Origin: Prasinococcaceae sp. CCMP 1430
Lineage: Eukaryota > Prasinodermophyta > Palmophyllophyceae > Prasinococcales > Prasinococcaceae
NCBI GenBank assembly: GCA_013416795.1
Contig: RQSC01001302.1
Span: 104,946 to 168,945 of the forward strand
Reading direction: 5' to 3'
Length of the DNA stretch: 64,000 nt
Below the pieces are notes generated by a model that ran no database searches, was not told the DNA's origin, and worked only from the letters and a program-made list of their open reading frames with translations. Positions 10,305-20,976 of this stretch are shown here, piece by piece. Numbering within the stretch: the stretch's first letter is position 1; every line of letters starts with the position of its first letter. Made by a program: the position numbers and the translations under genes.

Positions 10305-11874
10305 ATGGGCGTGGAAAGTAAGGTGACACCGGAGGCTGGAGGGGCGGGGGCGGGTGGTGACAGTGCAGAAAAGGGCCCCGCTGAGGTGTCTGCGCATGGC
10401 CGCACGCAACGCTCGAAACAGACGCTGCGGGATGTCGCTGTCACAAGCGATACTGTGCCCGTGGCAGCCACCGGCATCGCTCCCGTCAAAGTGCGCGGCG
10501 GAAAGGTCTGCCACCGCGGCGACGAGTCCGCATTCGACGCGCCACGGGCGCTCGTACTCTCGCGCCACTGCATGGCCGCATACCTTGCGCCCGATGACAC
10601 CGGCGCGATGCACCGCGAGCCACCTGAGTGGATGCTTCCCAGCATGGAGGAGCAGGTGACAGAACCTTCGACCGAGGATGGGGCTGAACGAAAGGACGGC
10701 CCACCGGACGAACCGAGCCTGCGCACTGCGCTCCGCAACGGCCTTGGCCTCGGCCCCCCAATCAAGCTGCTGGAGTGGGTAGACCACGCGCAGAGCGACA
10801 CGCAGATGTATTTCGCGGAAGCTCAAGCGCCGGGGCATGCGGGCCCAGAATTGCTCGTCGTGTTCCGCGGCACCACCTCTATGAAAGATTGGTTGAACGA
10901 TCTCGCCGTGGCGAAGACGTACTTCGAACCCGCTGACGACACGTACGAGGACATCATCGGCTGCGGGTCGTACTGCGCACAGGTGGCATGCTGCGGCTGG
11001 CAGAGACCACTCGTGCACATGGGAAATTACAGGGCGTACATGGCGGTGCGCGGTGCGTACGACGTGGCAACCCGCGCGCGCATGCAATCGTCCAGCGCGC
11101 CGCGCGAGGCCATCCTCTGACGCGCCGCCCCTACTCACATTGCGAAATGCCGATTTGACGCCCGTTTATGCGCGCGTTCTCAGAGCACATACAGCGCCAC
11201 GTGCGCTGGGATAGGCCTGGCGGCATCGGACGGCTCACGATCTGCGGGCACTCACTTGGCGCAGCGCTGGCGACGCTTGCACTGGCGGACGCGGTGGCTA
11301 TGCTCGGCCCCAGCCAGATCGTCAAGAGTGGCTGCCCCGTCGAACTCTTCACGGTACGCGAGCGAGCGCATGCGATCCTGCGCTTTGACACAAGCACAGC
11401 TAACGCGTCTTGTTTCTGTCGCGGGGCACGGGTGGGCATACTTAGATCGGGTCGCCGCGTGTGGGCACAGCAGGATTCTTGGCTTACGTCGCCGCGCTCG
11501 TGCAGCCCCTGGTGTCAGCAAACCTGTTTCGCAACGCCCGATGCGTCAACGATGTGGATATCGTACCCAGGGTGCCCCCAATAGCCCTGGGGTTTCGTCA
11601 CATGGGCGAACTGCACCTCTTTCTGGAGAGCGAGCGCGACTCCGAGCCCGATGCTGGAAGAGCCGTGCTGGTCATCGGCGGTGAACAAAGGGACGCGCAC
11701 GAGGGGAAGCTGTGGACTCTCCTTCGCTCTGGGAAAGAACTCGCGATGGACCACATGGCATTCTCTTATCACGCGTCCGTGCACGACCAGCTGCAAGTGC
11801 CCGCGCAGGCGACCGCTACGAAGGAGGAGGAGAAGGCCTGCGCGCCAGCTTTGGGGGGAGATGGCGTCGCGTAG
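10305..11874 (+). CDS. Class 3 lipase (fungal-lipase-like)
   Basis: Alpha/beta hydrolase expected to cleave triacylglycerol or other acyl lipids. Exons 10305-11052, 11184-11353, 11446-11874; 448 residues; both junctions are supported by family continuity (MAVR|EHIQRHV and ELFT|IGSPRVG). Visible motifs: oxyanion-hole strand LLVVFRGTTSMKDWLNDL, nucleophile elbow GHSLGAALA, IGSPRVG, the acid in NDVDIVPR and a histidine in GFRHMG or the later DHMAFSYH. The N-terminal 100 residues are low complexity without a clear signal peptide. Introns start GTGCGTACGA and GTACGCGAGC. It converges with the dehydroquinate synthase gene, the stops being 117 bases apart. Substrate is not predictable. Confidence 0.88.
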
Positions 11875-11991
11875 CAAGAAGGCAGGCGCGCGAGCGCGCC
11901 AGCGATCGCCGACGAGCGCTGCTTCTCCAGGCTCTCGCGCGCGGCGCCTATCGCTGCGCGCGTGTGCCCGCGCGTATACACAAACCACGCA

Positions 11992-13316
11992 TTAATTCGA
12001 CGCGCAGTAGTGCTCGAGCACGTCCTCGAGCGCCTCGCGCGGGTAGTCTCCGGTGAAGACGCACTTGCCAAGCTCGCCCTTGAGCAGTATAAGTCTGATC
12101 TGCCCGCCCTTGTTCTTCTTGTCCACGGACATGTACTTGATGAACTCGTCCTTGGTCATGCCCGTGCCCGACACATCCACTGGCGTGCCGATGCGCCGCA
12201 GGAGAGCCTCAGTGCGTTCGAAGATGGAGGCGTCGCACCAGCCCATGTCGGCGGACATCTTGGCAGCCATGCACATGCCCGCACTGACAGCCTCGCCGTG
12301 CAGCCACTCACCGTAGCCCACGCCCGTCTCGACGGCGTGGCCAAAGGTGTGACCGAGGTTGAGCGTGGCGCGCAGGCCAGCCTCCTTCTCATCCTCGGCC
12401 ACGATGGCAGCCTGCGTCGATCGGCATCGCAGCGAGTGGAGCGCGCGGGCACGCGTCAGCGTCAAGCGCCCGAGCGAGCGCGTGTGGGCGTCAGCAGGCG
12501 AACGCAGGAGGCAAAGCGCGAGCGCAGCCCAGACGCTCGTGCGTTCCAGCGCGCACAGCTCGTCCACACACTGCGCCCCGGGCTGCTGTCTTGGCTCACC
12601 TTGATCTCGCACGAGCGCTTGACGACGTGCGCCAGCGCCGCTGCGTCCTTGGCGAGGATAGCGTCCACGTTCTCCTCGAGCCACACGAAAAGCTCCGCGT
12701 CCCAGATGAGGCCATACTTGACGACCTCCGCGACACCGCTCGCGAGCTCGCGCTGTGGCAGCGATGCGAGCGTCTCCGTGTCGATGAGCACGCACTGCGG
12801 CTGGTAGAAGGCGCCGATCATGTTTTTCCCCAGCGGGTGGTTCACGCCCGTCTTGCCTCCTACGGAGGAGTCCACCATCGCCATGAGTGTCGTCGGCACC
12901 TGCACGAAGTCCACACCCCGCTGGTACGCCGACGCGGCAAAACCCGTCATGTCGCCGACCACACCGCCGCCGAGCGCGACGAAGGTTGCGTCCCTGCCCA
13001 GGCGGCACTCCATGGCCTTGTCCCACGCCATCATCAGCGTGGCCAGGTCCTTGTGCTCCTCGCCGTCTGGAAACGCCACCGCGTCCACTTGCGTGCCGCT
13101 GCCCTCGGAGAGCGCCGCGGCACACCGCTCGAGGTATAGCGGCGCGACGGTCTCGTTTGACACAACGAGGGCACGGTCGCCACGCACGTGGCGCTGCAGC
13201 AATTCGGCGTTGTCGAGCAAGCCCGTGCCGATGTAGATGGGGTACGAGCGGTCGCCCAGGTCCACGTCGACCGTCGCGACGAGCTCGCCACGCTTCTGCG
13301 CGGCGGCGGCGGCCAT
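11992..13316 (-). CDS. aroB: 3-dehydroquinate synthase
   Basis: Second step of the shikimate pathway: DAHP to 3-dehydroquinate, NAD- and metal-dependent, plastidic in algae. Exons 13316-12600 and 12411-11992 join phase 0 ([12 protein letters not shown]); 378 residues, full length for stand-alone AroB rather than the pentafunctional AROM of fungi. Visible: NAD site [12 protein letters not shown], the [19 protein letters not shown] block, [12 protein letters not shown], and the metal-binding [11 protein letters not shown] and [11 protein letters not shown]. The intron begins GTGAGCCAAG. The chosen start [10 protein letters not shown] leaves almost no targeting peptide; the frame upstream (Arg/Ala-rich, no ATG) could be a transit peptide joined by an unseen exon. 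Confidence 0.95.
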
Positions 13317-14197
13317 GCCGCGCGCAGCAGCGCGGCGCGGCGCGCAGAGCAGCGGCTGTGGCGCCGCCCCATACCCCACCCCCCTTGCACGGCACGCACG
13401 CGCCCAGCGGCGGCCGAAACCCCGCAAAGCATCCCCGAAATCGCCGGCCGCTCCTCCCGCGCTCTCTGGCGCCGCCCCGCGCCACCACAGGTGAGCAACG
13501 CTTCATCGATGAAGTCAATACTTCAACCCACGGGAGACACAATGAGCCACCGCCACGCGTTTCGCGGAGCCGATGGCGTCACGCGGCGCGAAGCGACGCT
13601 TCCGCGCAGGCCACCCCTACACACCCACACTCACACCCACGCCCACCCCACCCCCACCCACCCACCGAGCGTTTCACCCGGGAAATGACCCCAGCTCTCG
13701 ACCGCACGACTCGCGAGCCCCCTCGTCGACCCCCGACCGACCCACCGAGGACTCACGACGAGGCACCCCACCGCGCGTGCGGCGCCTCCCACCCACGATG
13801 GATGGTGAGGATCTCATCATCCGGAGTGCCTCTCCCTGCCGCCGGGCCGGGGGACGCCGCTGCCGGACCCGCACGCGCGCCCACGCGGCCGCGGTACAGA
13901 TCGAGCTCGAGGCGCCGCAGTCCGACCCTATTCTCGACGACCCTAAATATGAGTTCTCAGCCCCAACCTCAGCCCCGGTCGGGCGCCAGCTTGCGGCCGC
14001 AGGATCGGAGGATGCGGCGCCTCTTCGCCGGGAGAGGCCGGGAGAGCGCGCCACGCGGGCGGCGCGCGCGTGGCGTCGGAGAAAAGCGCGAGGGGCGCGC
14101 CTCCCTCCCTCCCTCCCGCTCGCTCGCCGCTCGCTCGCCGCTCGCTCGCCGCTCGCTCCCCCCGCGCCCCAAACACACACACACCGACGCAGCTGTN
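13317..14197. other. Shared 5' region of aroB and the photolyase gene, with an N
   Basis: Head-to-head upstream region. It is open in several frames but the products are His/Pro/Arg-rich and have no photolyase N-terminal motif. A CGCTCGCTCGC tandem repeat occurs at about 14123-14157, and an ambiguous base closes the region at 14197. The first exon of the photolyase should lie here but was not found. Confidence 0.5.
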
Positions 14198-16016
14198 GCG
14201 CGAGGCGCCGCGCCGCCCGCGCCCGGAGGCGGAGGCGGCGCCGCGGGGCGCGTGTACCCAGTGTTCGTGCTCGACGGCGACGCGTACCAGCTGCGCCGCT
14301 GCAGCGCGCTGAGGGCGAGTTTCCTCGTCGAGAGCCTGCGCGAGCTCGACAGGGAGCTGCGCTCGCGCGGCTCGCGTCTGTACGTTGCGTCGGGGGACCC
14401 CGTGCAGGTGCTGCCGCAGCTCTGGGAACGACTCGGCGTGACGCACCTCACGTTCGAGGCGGACGAGACCGGCGAGCCATACGCGCAGCGGCGCGACGCG
14501 GCCGTGCTGAGCGCCGCAAAGGCTGCGGGCATGAGCGCGGAGGCCCACGCGACCGAGACGCTCTATCCGCTCGGCGCGTACGTGGCGCGAAGCGGCGGTG
14601 ACCCCGCCAACGTGCCCGCGACGATGGGCGCGTACGAGAAGCTGTTCGCGCGCATGGGCAAGGCGCCGCCCGCGCCGCTCGACATGCCAACGACCGCCGA
14701 GTTCAAGAGCGAACTCCGGGACGTTGTTGGAGGCGACGAGATGCTGCCGCCTCGTTCGCCCACCGACCTGCCCTGGCCGCGCGAGACGCCGCGGGCGCAG
14801 GTCGAGCCGGTGTGGAACGCCGCTGACTGCGAGGGGCTTTCGCCAGTTGCCCGAGGTGGCGAGCGCGAGGCGCTGAATCGCCTGCGCTCTTGCATGTCGC
14901 GCCATGCATGGGTGGCATCCTTCGAGAAGCCCAAAACGCTGCCCACCGCACTGTCGCCCTCCACGACGGCGCTGAGCCCCTACCTCAGCTTGGGCTGCCT
15001 CTCACCGCGCACGATGTGGCACGGGGTCGTCGAGTCTGCTGCCTCCGCGCCGGCTGGAGCGCCGCGGTCCAAGCCACCCGTGAGTCTGCACGGCCAGCTC
15101 ATGTGGCGCGACTTCAGCAACCTGATGGCACACTCCGCCAACGCCGAGTGCGCCGGCAGCTGGGGCCAGATGGAGGGCAATCGGTACTGCCGCGCGATTG
15201 AATGGGGCGAGGACGCGGAGCTGCTCGCCGCATGGAAGGAAGCGCGCACCGGCTATCCGTGGATTGACGCGTGCATGATGCAGCTTCGGACCGAGGGATG
15301 GGTGCATCACCTGGGACGCCACGCGCTGGCGTGTTTCCTAACACGCGGCGACCTCTGGCAGCACTGGGAGCGCGGCGCGGAGCACTTCGAGGGACAGCTG
15401 CTGGATGCCGACTATGCCCTCAACGGCTTCAACTGGCTTTGGTTGAGCTGCTCGGGTTTCTTCTACCAGGTGCGCTCGCCAGCGTACCCCCTAGCTCGCG
15501 CGCCCACGCCTGCCGCGCTCGCCTCGTGGCTGACAGCCTTTCCGCGCGCACGGTCACCAACGCGTGTGTTCATGCACCCCACAGTACTTCCGCTGCTACT
15601 CGCCGGTGGCTTTCCAGAAAAAGAACGACCCCAGCGGTGCGTTCATCCGCAAATGGCTCCCGCAGTTGCGCAAGCTGCCTGACAAGTACATTTATGAGCC
15701 CTGGACCGCGCCGATCGCAGTGCAGAAGTCCGCAGGCATCATCATCGGAACCGACTACCCGAAGGTGCGTACGCGTCCTGCCTAGCGCGGGCGCCCGCTC
15801 GCGCGCGCTCGTGTCAGACTCTGTCTCCCGCAACCGAGCCGCCGCATGGCTGACCGTACACTCGTGCACGCGCGCCCGCAGCCCGTCGTCGACCACAAGG
15901 TCGTCAGCAAGGAGAATATGGGCAAGGTCGCCAAAGCATACGAGGCTTACAAGAAGACCCAGTCCTCAGGGGCCGGCGGCGGCCCTCCCAAGAAGAAGCT
16001 CAAGGCGGGCAAATAG
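14198..16016 (+). CDS. (6-4) photolyase / animal-type cryptochrome (5' end missing)
   Basis: FAD flavoprotein repairing UV (6-4) photoproducts or acting as blue-light receptor. Exons about 14198-15469, 15585-15764, 15882-16016; junctions SGFFYQ|YFRCYSP and DYPK|PVVDHK fit the family. Visible: VYPVFVLD of the Rossmann domain, WxxGxTGxPWxDA as WKEARTGYPWIDA, the two active-site histidines in GWVHHLGRHALACF, LDADYALNGFNWLW, and the C-terminal PPKKKLK nuclear-localisation-like motif. The N-terminal strand with the WFRxxLRLHDNP signature is absent: coding starts after an ambiguous base at 14197. Introns begin GTGCGCTCGC and GTGCGTACGC. Repair versus signalling role cannot be separated here. Confidence 0.93.
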
Positions 16017-16085
16017 CATGTCCGGACTGATTGTAATGGTACTGATACTGTACAAGATTTGCGGTTGGTAGTGCAAGGCAGCCCA

Positions 16086-17173
16086 TTAAGCGACCCCGGA
16101 AGGATCCCAGCAGAACTTCCTGGGCGCCACCCGCGCGAGCTCGCCTTCGGCCTCCTCGGTCAGAACGACTGTCTCCGCCTTTGCGTTCTCCTCTATGCGG
16201 CCCTCGTCCGCTGACCGCGGCAGCACCACGCAACCGCGTGCAAGGCCCCACGCGAGCAGCACCTGCGCCGTCGTACAGTTGCACAGCCGCGCCGCCGCGC
16301 GGACGTGCCGGTCTTCCAACAGCTCGCCGGTGCCAAGCGGTGAGTAAGCTTGTACCACACAGCCCAGCTGCGCGCAGCGTGCTCGCAGCGCATCCTGCCG
16401 GAACGCTGGGTGGCACTCGATTTGATTCGTCGCTGGCATCTCCCGCGCATAGACGACCATCTCATCGAGATGTCGCACCTCGTAGTTCGACACGCCGATG
16501 GCACGACAGAGCCCCTCCGCCTTGGCAGACACGCAGCACGCACACGCACGAAGAGGGATAGGTACACGGGCGTGTCAGAGGCGCTCCGTCTGCTCTGTCC
16601 CCACACAGGCAGGCAGAAAGCTGCAGAACAGCGCTCGGCGCTGCTTTGCCCGCACACACCTTGCAGTCCTCGAGGGCGCGCCACGCCTCCCTCCGCGCTG
16701 CGGCATGCGCTTCAGAGCTATGTTTTTGTCGAGCGACGCCCGGCCAGTGCAGCAAATAGACGTCAACGTACGGGGTGCGCAGGCGCTCAAGGCTCGCGTG
16801 CAGGGCGGCGACGGTCGACTCGTATGTCTTCAGCTCATACGCGCTCGCCTTTGTTACCAGCGATATGCACTCCCGCGTCAGAGTAGGATCTGCACTCGGT
16901 CGTGAAGTTGCATCGACGTGCGTCAGCGTGGGCGACACAAAACAGAGAAGCATGGCCTTCCCCACACGCCGGGTCTGCGCACGCACCTGCTGCCATCGCC
17001 GCGGCGATGCCGTCGGCGACCTCGCCCTCGTTCTTGTAAATTGACGCCGTGTCGAGCAGACGCACGCCGCAACGCAGCGCTGCGGCGACTGCGCGCGCGC
17101 ACGACTCGCCGCGCAGCGTGTGCGTGCCCATGCCCAGACGAGGCGTACGAGGCGGTGCCACCTCGCCTGCCAT
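16086..17173 (-). CDS. Aldo-keto reductase
   Basis: NADPH-dependent carbonyl reductase with TIM-barrel fold. Exons 17173-16987, 16889-16660, 16520-16086 (phases 1 and 0), 283 residues. Junctions restore family motifs: AAMAA|DPTLTREC and EDCK|AEGLCRAIGVSNYE. Catalytic tetrad: Asp and Tyr in LLDTASIYKNE, Lys in LVTKASA, His in YLLHWPG. The cofactor-binding end shows AYSPLGTGELL, LPRSADEGRIEEN. It starts at the first ATG (MAGEVAPPRTPRLGMGTHTLR) and lies convergent with the photolyase gene, the stops only 69 bases apart. Substrate unknown; closest in style to small prostaglandin-F/2,5-diketogluconate reductase-like AKRs. Confidence 0.92.
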
Positions 17174-17600
17174 GCTGACACAGAGCGCGCGTGCTCCCTC
17201 TACCCTCGTATCAATTCCCCGAATCCCTCTCGTCTGCGTCTGCCAGTCCAGCCAGTGGGCTTGCCGGATCGCCCGGCCCCGAGCTCAGCCACACGCTCGC
17301 CGTGGTGTCGACACGCCGCACGCGTGCAAATGCACGCGGCAGCAGGCGCGGCGGTGCGCAGGGGCGCGCGGGGGGCAACGAAGGATCCGCTCCCCCCTCT
17401 CTCCGCCCCTTCCCTCCGACCACCCTTCCACTGCTATCGCGCCACGCCTCGCTGGCTGAGCGCCACGTGGTGTGCGCACACTGTGGTGGCACTGTGTTTG
17501 ATCTTCGATGCTCTGCGCAAAATGCGCGGAAACAGGCCACACGCGCTGAGACGCCAGAGCCAAAATTGCATAGTATACACACGTGTTGCGCGCGTCACCG
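17174..17600. other. Intergenic
   Basis: About 430 bases between the aldo-keto reductase start and the VPS33 stop. No coding signal or repeat recognised. Confidence 0.4.
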
Positions 17601-19529
17601 TCACCGCACGCCGCGCCCCCCGTGGCTCGCCCCCGCGAGCGCGCCTGCCGCGTGCGGCGGCACGATAGACTCGATCAGCCCGTCTCCGCTGATGAGCTCG
17701 GTTGCGGCCACAACGAAGTCTATATCGCTCCGCGAGCTCAGGAAGCGCAGTGCAGCAATCTCAGCGAACGTCACTCCGCCGAGAAAGACAACCAGCACCA
17801 CGCGCCTGGTAGTGCCGCCACTGCTCTTTGCTGCCGAGTGCAGGCGGTTGCCCCCCATTTCATCGGGCTTTTCGATGGGCACGCCGTTCGTGTCGAAGGT
17901 CTGCAGCAACTCAAAGTGTGAGCCCGGTAACGCTCGCAGTGCGTCTTCGACGCCCAGCCAGCCCTCCGGTCGCAGCAGCGCATGTTCGACCAGCCTGATG
18001 GACAGCGGTGCGTACCCCTGCGTGGCGAATGTGTACGCAATGTCCTCAGGATCGTCGTTGTCCAGCTCGTCCACACTGAGCGCCAGCGATCGCCTGCACG
18101 ACGCAAAGGAGCTGCGCCCGCTCTCCTGGCGGCGAATGAGCCCCGACGCGAGTAGTGCATCGAGCGTGAGCAGCTGCTCGTGGCCGTACGCGTGCATGAG
18201 GACCGTGCGGTATGAGTCGAGCTGGCGGCGTGATAGGCCACCGGCGATGAGGCTGGCGGCACACAGCGGCTTGAGGGAGTCAGCCAGCGGCGCGCGACGA
18301 AAGGCGGCCTCCTCGGCCATCGCGCACGCCGCATCGACGGCCGAGCTCCCACCACCCTCAACGAGCGCGGCCTCGTTCTCCAGCCGCCGGCGAAAGGCAG
18401 GTTTGGACGCGAGGCGGTTGAGCGCATCGCTCAGCGAGATGTGGCGCTCTATCTCAGGCAGCGTCTTGAGGTCTTTGACGAAGTCTCGGATCTTGGACAT
18501 GTGCGCCGAGGAGTCTCGCGCCGAGTCGTAGTCATTGCGGATCGCGTTCGCCTTGTCGCGCAGTTCGGCCATCACATTGCCGAAATTGCGGTCGCGCAGC
18601 TGCTTGAAGAGGGCGTCCGAGGAGTTGAGCGCCACACGGTCTGGCCGCCCAGGCGCCTGCAGCTGCTGCTGCTGACCCTCGCCATGGTCACCACCCCCGC
18701 CCTTGCGCTTTCCACGGCCGAGAAGCCCGGCGGGGAGCTCGGCAACGCCATTGCGCACGCTGAAGAAGTGGTCGATGAGCCCCTCGTACGTGAGCGGCGT
18801 GAGCAGCGGCGTCACGCAGTCCACCTCGCGATCGATGAGCACCATCGCGTCCACCTGTGGCGCTACGGCCACAGGCCCCACCCCGCCCTGCTCCTTGCGC
18901 ATACGGCTGAGCACCTGCGCGCATGCGTGGGCGTTCACCCCCACGCCTTTGATGTGCGGCACGAGGCCGATCTTTAGCTGCAAACGCGCGAGCGCGCGGG
19001 CGGCATAGTACACCGAGGTGCGGTCGCCGTCGACCGTGCACTCCTTGAAGCTACTGCCCAGTTCCAGGCTGAGCACATCCTCATCGAACGGAATCCAGTC
19101 GATGGGTAGCTCCTCGACACTCAATTCTCCCAGCACGCCCTCCTCCTCGAGAATGCGCTCGCACACGACCGTCCTGCGCGGGACATAGTACACAGCGTGC
19201 GTACGCGCCTCACTCGCCCTCGCCGCTGCTCGCACGTGGGCCGCCAGCGCCTTGGTCGCGCCAATTGTCGGCCGCACAATGTATACGACCGTCGGCGTGC
19301 GAAATGATCCTGGCGCTGCATCGAGCCCAAGCAGGTCTTCGACGCCATGCTCCTTGAGCGTCGACGTGCGCGTCACCAGCGCCATGGGGCCCGACAGCCG
19401 CGCGTCGAACACCACGGTCTTGCGCCCAGCGCGCGCGTCGAGCGCGTCGACCAATGCGGAGCGCGCCACGTCGCGCGCCGCGCCGACCGCAGCAAGGCGT
19501 GCGCCGTCGAGCGGCGGCAGCTGTGCCAT
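17601..19529 (-). CDS. VPS33: VPS33, Sec1/Munc18 protein of HOPS/CORVET
   Basis: SM protein that binds SNAREs and, in the CORVET/HOPS tethering complexes, drives endosome-vacuole fusion. Single exon, 642 residues, start MAQLPPLDGARL. Family signature AMVLIDREVDCVTPLLTPLT followed by YEGLIDHFF is near-identical to VPS33 of other eukaryotes; further VPS33-like blocks are YYVPRRTVVCERILEEEG, ELPIDWIPFDEDVLSLE, FVKDLKTLPEIERHISL, and the C-terminal RRVVLVVFLGGVTFAEIAALRFL. An insert of Gly/Gln-rich residues (GKRKGGGGDHGEGQQQQLQ) interrupts the domain after the signature. Length is close to the usual 600-620. The frame is open far upstream of this ATG but without homology, so the longer version is rejected. 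Confidence 0.95.
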   Translation of the reverse strand: MAQLPPLDGARLAAVGAARDVARSALVDALDARAGRKTVVFDARLSGPMALVTRTSTLKEHGVEDLLGLDAAPGSFRTPTVVYIVRPTIGATKALAAHVRAAARASEARTHAVYYVPRRTVVCERILEEEGVLGELSVEELPIDWIPFDEDVLSLELGSSFKECTVDGDRTSVYYAARALARLQLKIGLVPHIKGVGVNAHACAQVLSRMRKEQGGVGPVAVAPQVDAMVLIDREVDCVTPLLTPLTYEGLIDHFFSVRNGVAELPAGLLGRGKRKGGGGDHGEGQQQQLQAPGRPDRVALNSSDALFKQLRDRNFGNVMAELRDKANAIRNDYDSARDSSAHMSKIRDFVKDLKTLPEIERHISLSDALNRLASKPAFRRRLENEAALVEGGGSSAVDAACAMAEEAAFRRAPLADSLKPLCAASLIAGGLSRRQLDSYRTVLMHAYGHEQLLTLDALLASGLIRRQESGRSSFASCRRSLALSVDELDNDDPEDIAYTFATQGYAPLSIRLVEHALLRPEGWLGVEDALRALPGSHFELLQTFDTNGVPIEKPDEMGGNRLHSAAKSSGGTTRRVVLVVFLGGVTFAEIAALRFLSSRSDIDFVVAATELISGDGLIESIVPPHAAGALAGASHGGRGVR

Positions 19530-19845
19530 GGCCGCCGCGCGCAGGTCGGGCGGGGCGGGGCCAGGCGGCTGCCGCTCGTACCCCGCCCTGCGTGCGCAAA
19601 GTGGCAAGGGGGGGAAGGGGGGAACGTCACACTGCATCGCCTCCCTGCCTTTTCTTCTATACCTGCTCGCGGGGTGTTCCAGTCTCGATAATGCGGCCGG
19701 TGTGAGGCGACATGGCCCATGTGGCACACAGCGCGTGCGGTGCAGTGCGTGGGCAGCAACCTTCCCCAACGTCTCCCTCCCCCCCCTGGGCCCAACCCCC
19801 GTCGTGCCCCAGACTTTGCCCTTCACTCCCGCTGCAGCCGCCGCC

Positions 19846-20945
19846 ATGGCCGTGCTTTGCACCCGCCGCGCTACTGCCGCCGCGGCCGCCGCCCTGCTCT
19901 GCGCGGGCACCGCAGTTGCGCAGTACGACTTCGGCGGCATGGGCGGCGATTATCCCGACATGGACGACTACGGAATGGATGAGTATGGCATGGGGGGGGG
20001 GGGAGGTGCCTCGGACTCGCCGGACGCACACATCCGAGGCGTTCTCGACCTCGACGACGTCACGTTTGACAAGGTCATCACAGGCGAGGCGGCAGCGTTC
20101 GGTGCGTCGCGCAGGAGGGCTGCGCTGCCAGTGGCGATCACACCGATCAGCGCGACAAGCAGCTACTGACCCGCGCGAATGGCACGGTTCACACCGCGGC
20201 GCTGCGCCGTGCCGCCCGCGCGCACACAGTCGAGTTCTACGCGCCGTGGTGTGGTCATTGCAAGTCGCTCAAGCCTGAGTTCGAGGCGCTCGCCGCCGAG
20301 ATGGGATCCCACCCTGCGCTGGTCCTCGCGAAGGTGGACGTGGACAGCGAAGGTGGCCGGTCGCTTGGCGAGCGCTTCGGCGTCGAGGGCTTCCCCACCC
20401 TCAAGTTCCTTCCTCCCGGTGGCGGCGATGCGGACGACTACGATGGCGATCGCACTGCCTCGGCTATGCAGGATTTCCTCGAGTCTAAGGTCGGGCCAGC
20501 GGGCGCACTCCCGGAGATGGCCGAGGCAGTGGAGACCTTCGGTGCGTGCTGGCTGTTTACATGGATGTTTGCGCCCCCATGCCCACGCGATTGCGTCAGA
20601 TGGCGCAGCACGCGCCAGCACACATTGCGCAGCGCATCAGCACATCCGCACTGACACTGACATCCTCCCCCAACAATTGCAGCCAAGGATATGGCCTCCG
20701 GCATTTCCGCCGCCGAGAAGGTAGCCGCCACACTCGCTGAGGGCGACGAAGAGAAGGCGGAGAAGGCAGCTGTGTATGTCAAGGTTATGAACAGCATCAA
20801 GGCGAAAGGAAAGGAGTACATATCAAAGGAGATCGAGCGCCTTGGGCGCATGATCGACAGCGGCAGTGTCACGGAGGATAAGGCCGCCTCCTTCAAGGTC
20901 AAGCGCTCCACGCTGCGCGTGTTCAGCGCGAAGGACGAGCTTTGA
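19846..20945 (+). CDS. Protein disulfide isomerase with ERp29-like C-domain
   Basis: Endoplasmic-reticulum thiol oxidoreductase. Exons 19846-20101, 20230-20541, 20683-20945, both junctions phase 1; 276 residues. An N-terminal signal peptide (alanine-rich to about residue 25) is followed by an acidic Gly/Asp/Tyr region, one thioredoxin domain whose active site VEFYAPWCGHCKSLKPEF is restored by the first splice (AAF|VEFY, CGHC at residues 93-96), cis-Pro motif GFPTLKF, then an ERp29c-type helical domain in exon 3 and a C-terminal KDEL retention signal. Introns begin GTGCGTCGCG and GTGCGTGCTG. A run of G at 19992-20003 codes polyglycine. The layout (one Trx domain plus ERp29c) is that of short PDI/P5-like proteins in plants and algae. 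Confidence 0.94.
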
Positions 20946-20976
20946 GTCACAGATGTAGACAGTACAGCTTGGGTTA

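Noticed and set aside
12887-14197. Upstream part of the long plus frame that ends in the photolyase
   Set aside because: Overlaps the aroB coding strand and is His/Pro/Arg-rich; no photolyase N-terminal motif is present.
20102-20131. Short 30-base intron ending at GCCAG in the PDI gene
   Set aside because: Leaves the wrong phase. The acceptor at 20229 restores VEFYAPWCGHC and gives a normal-length intron.
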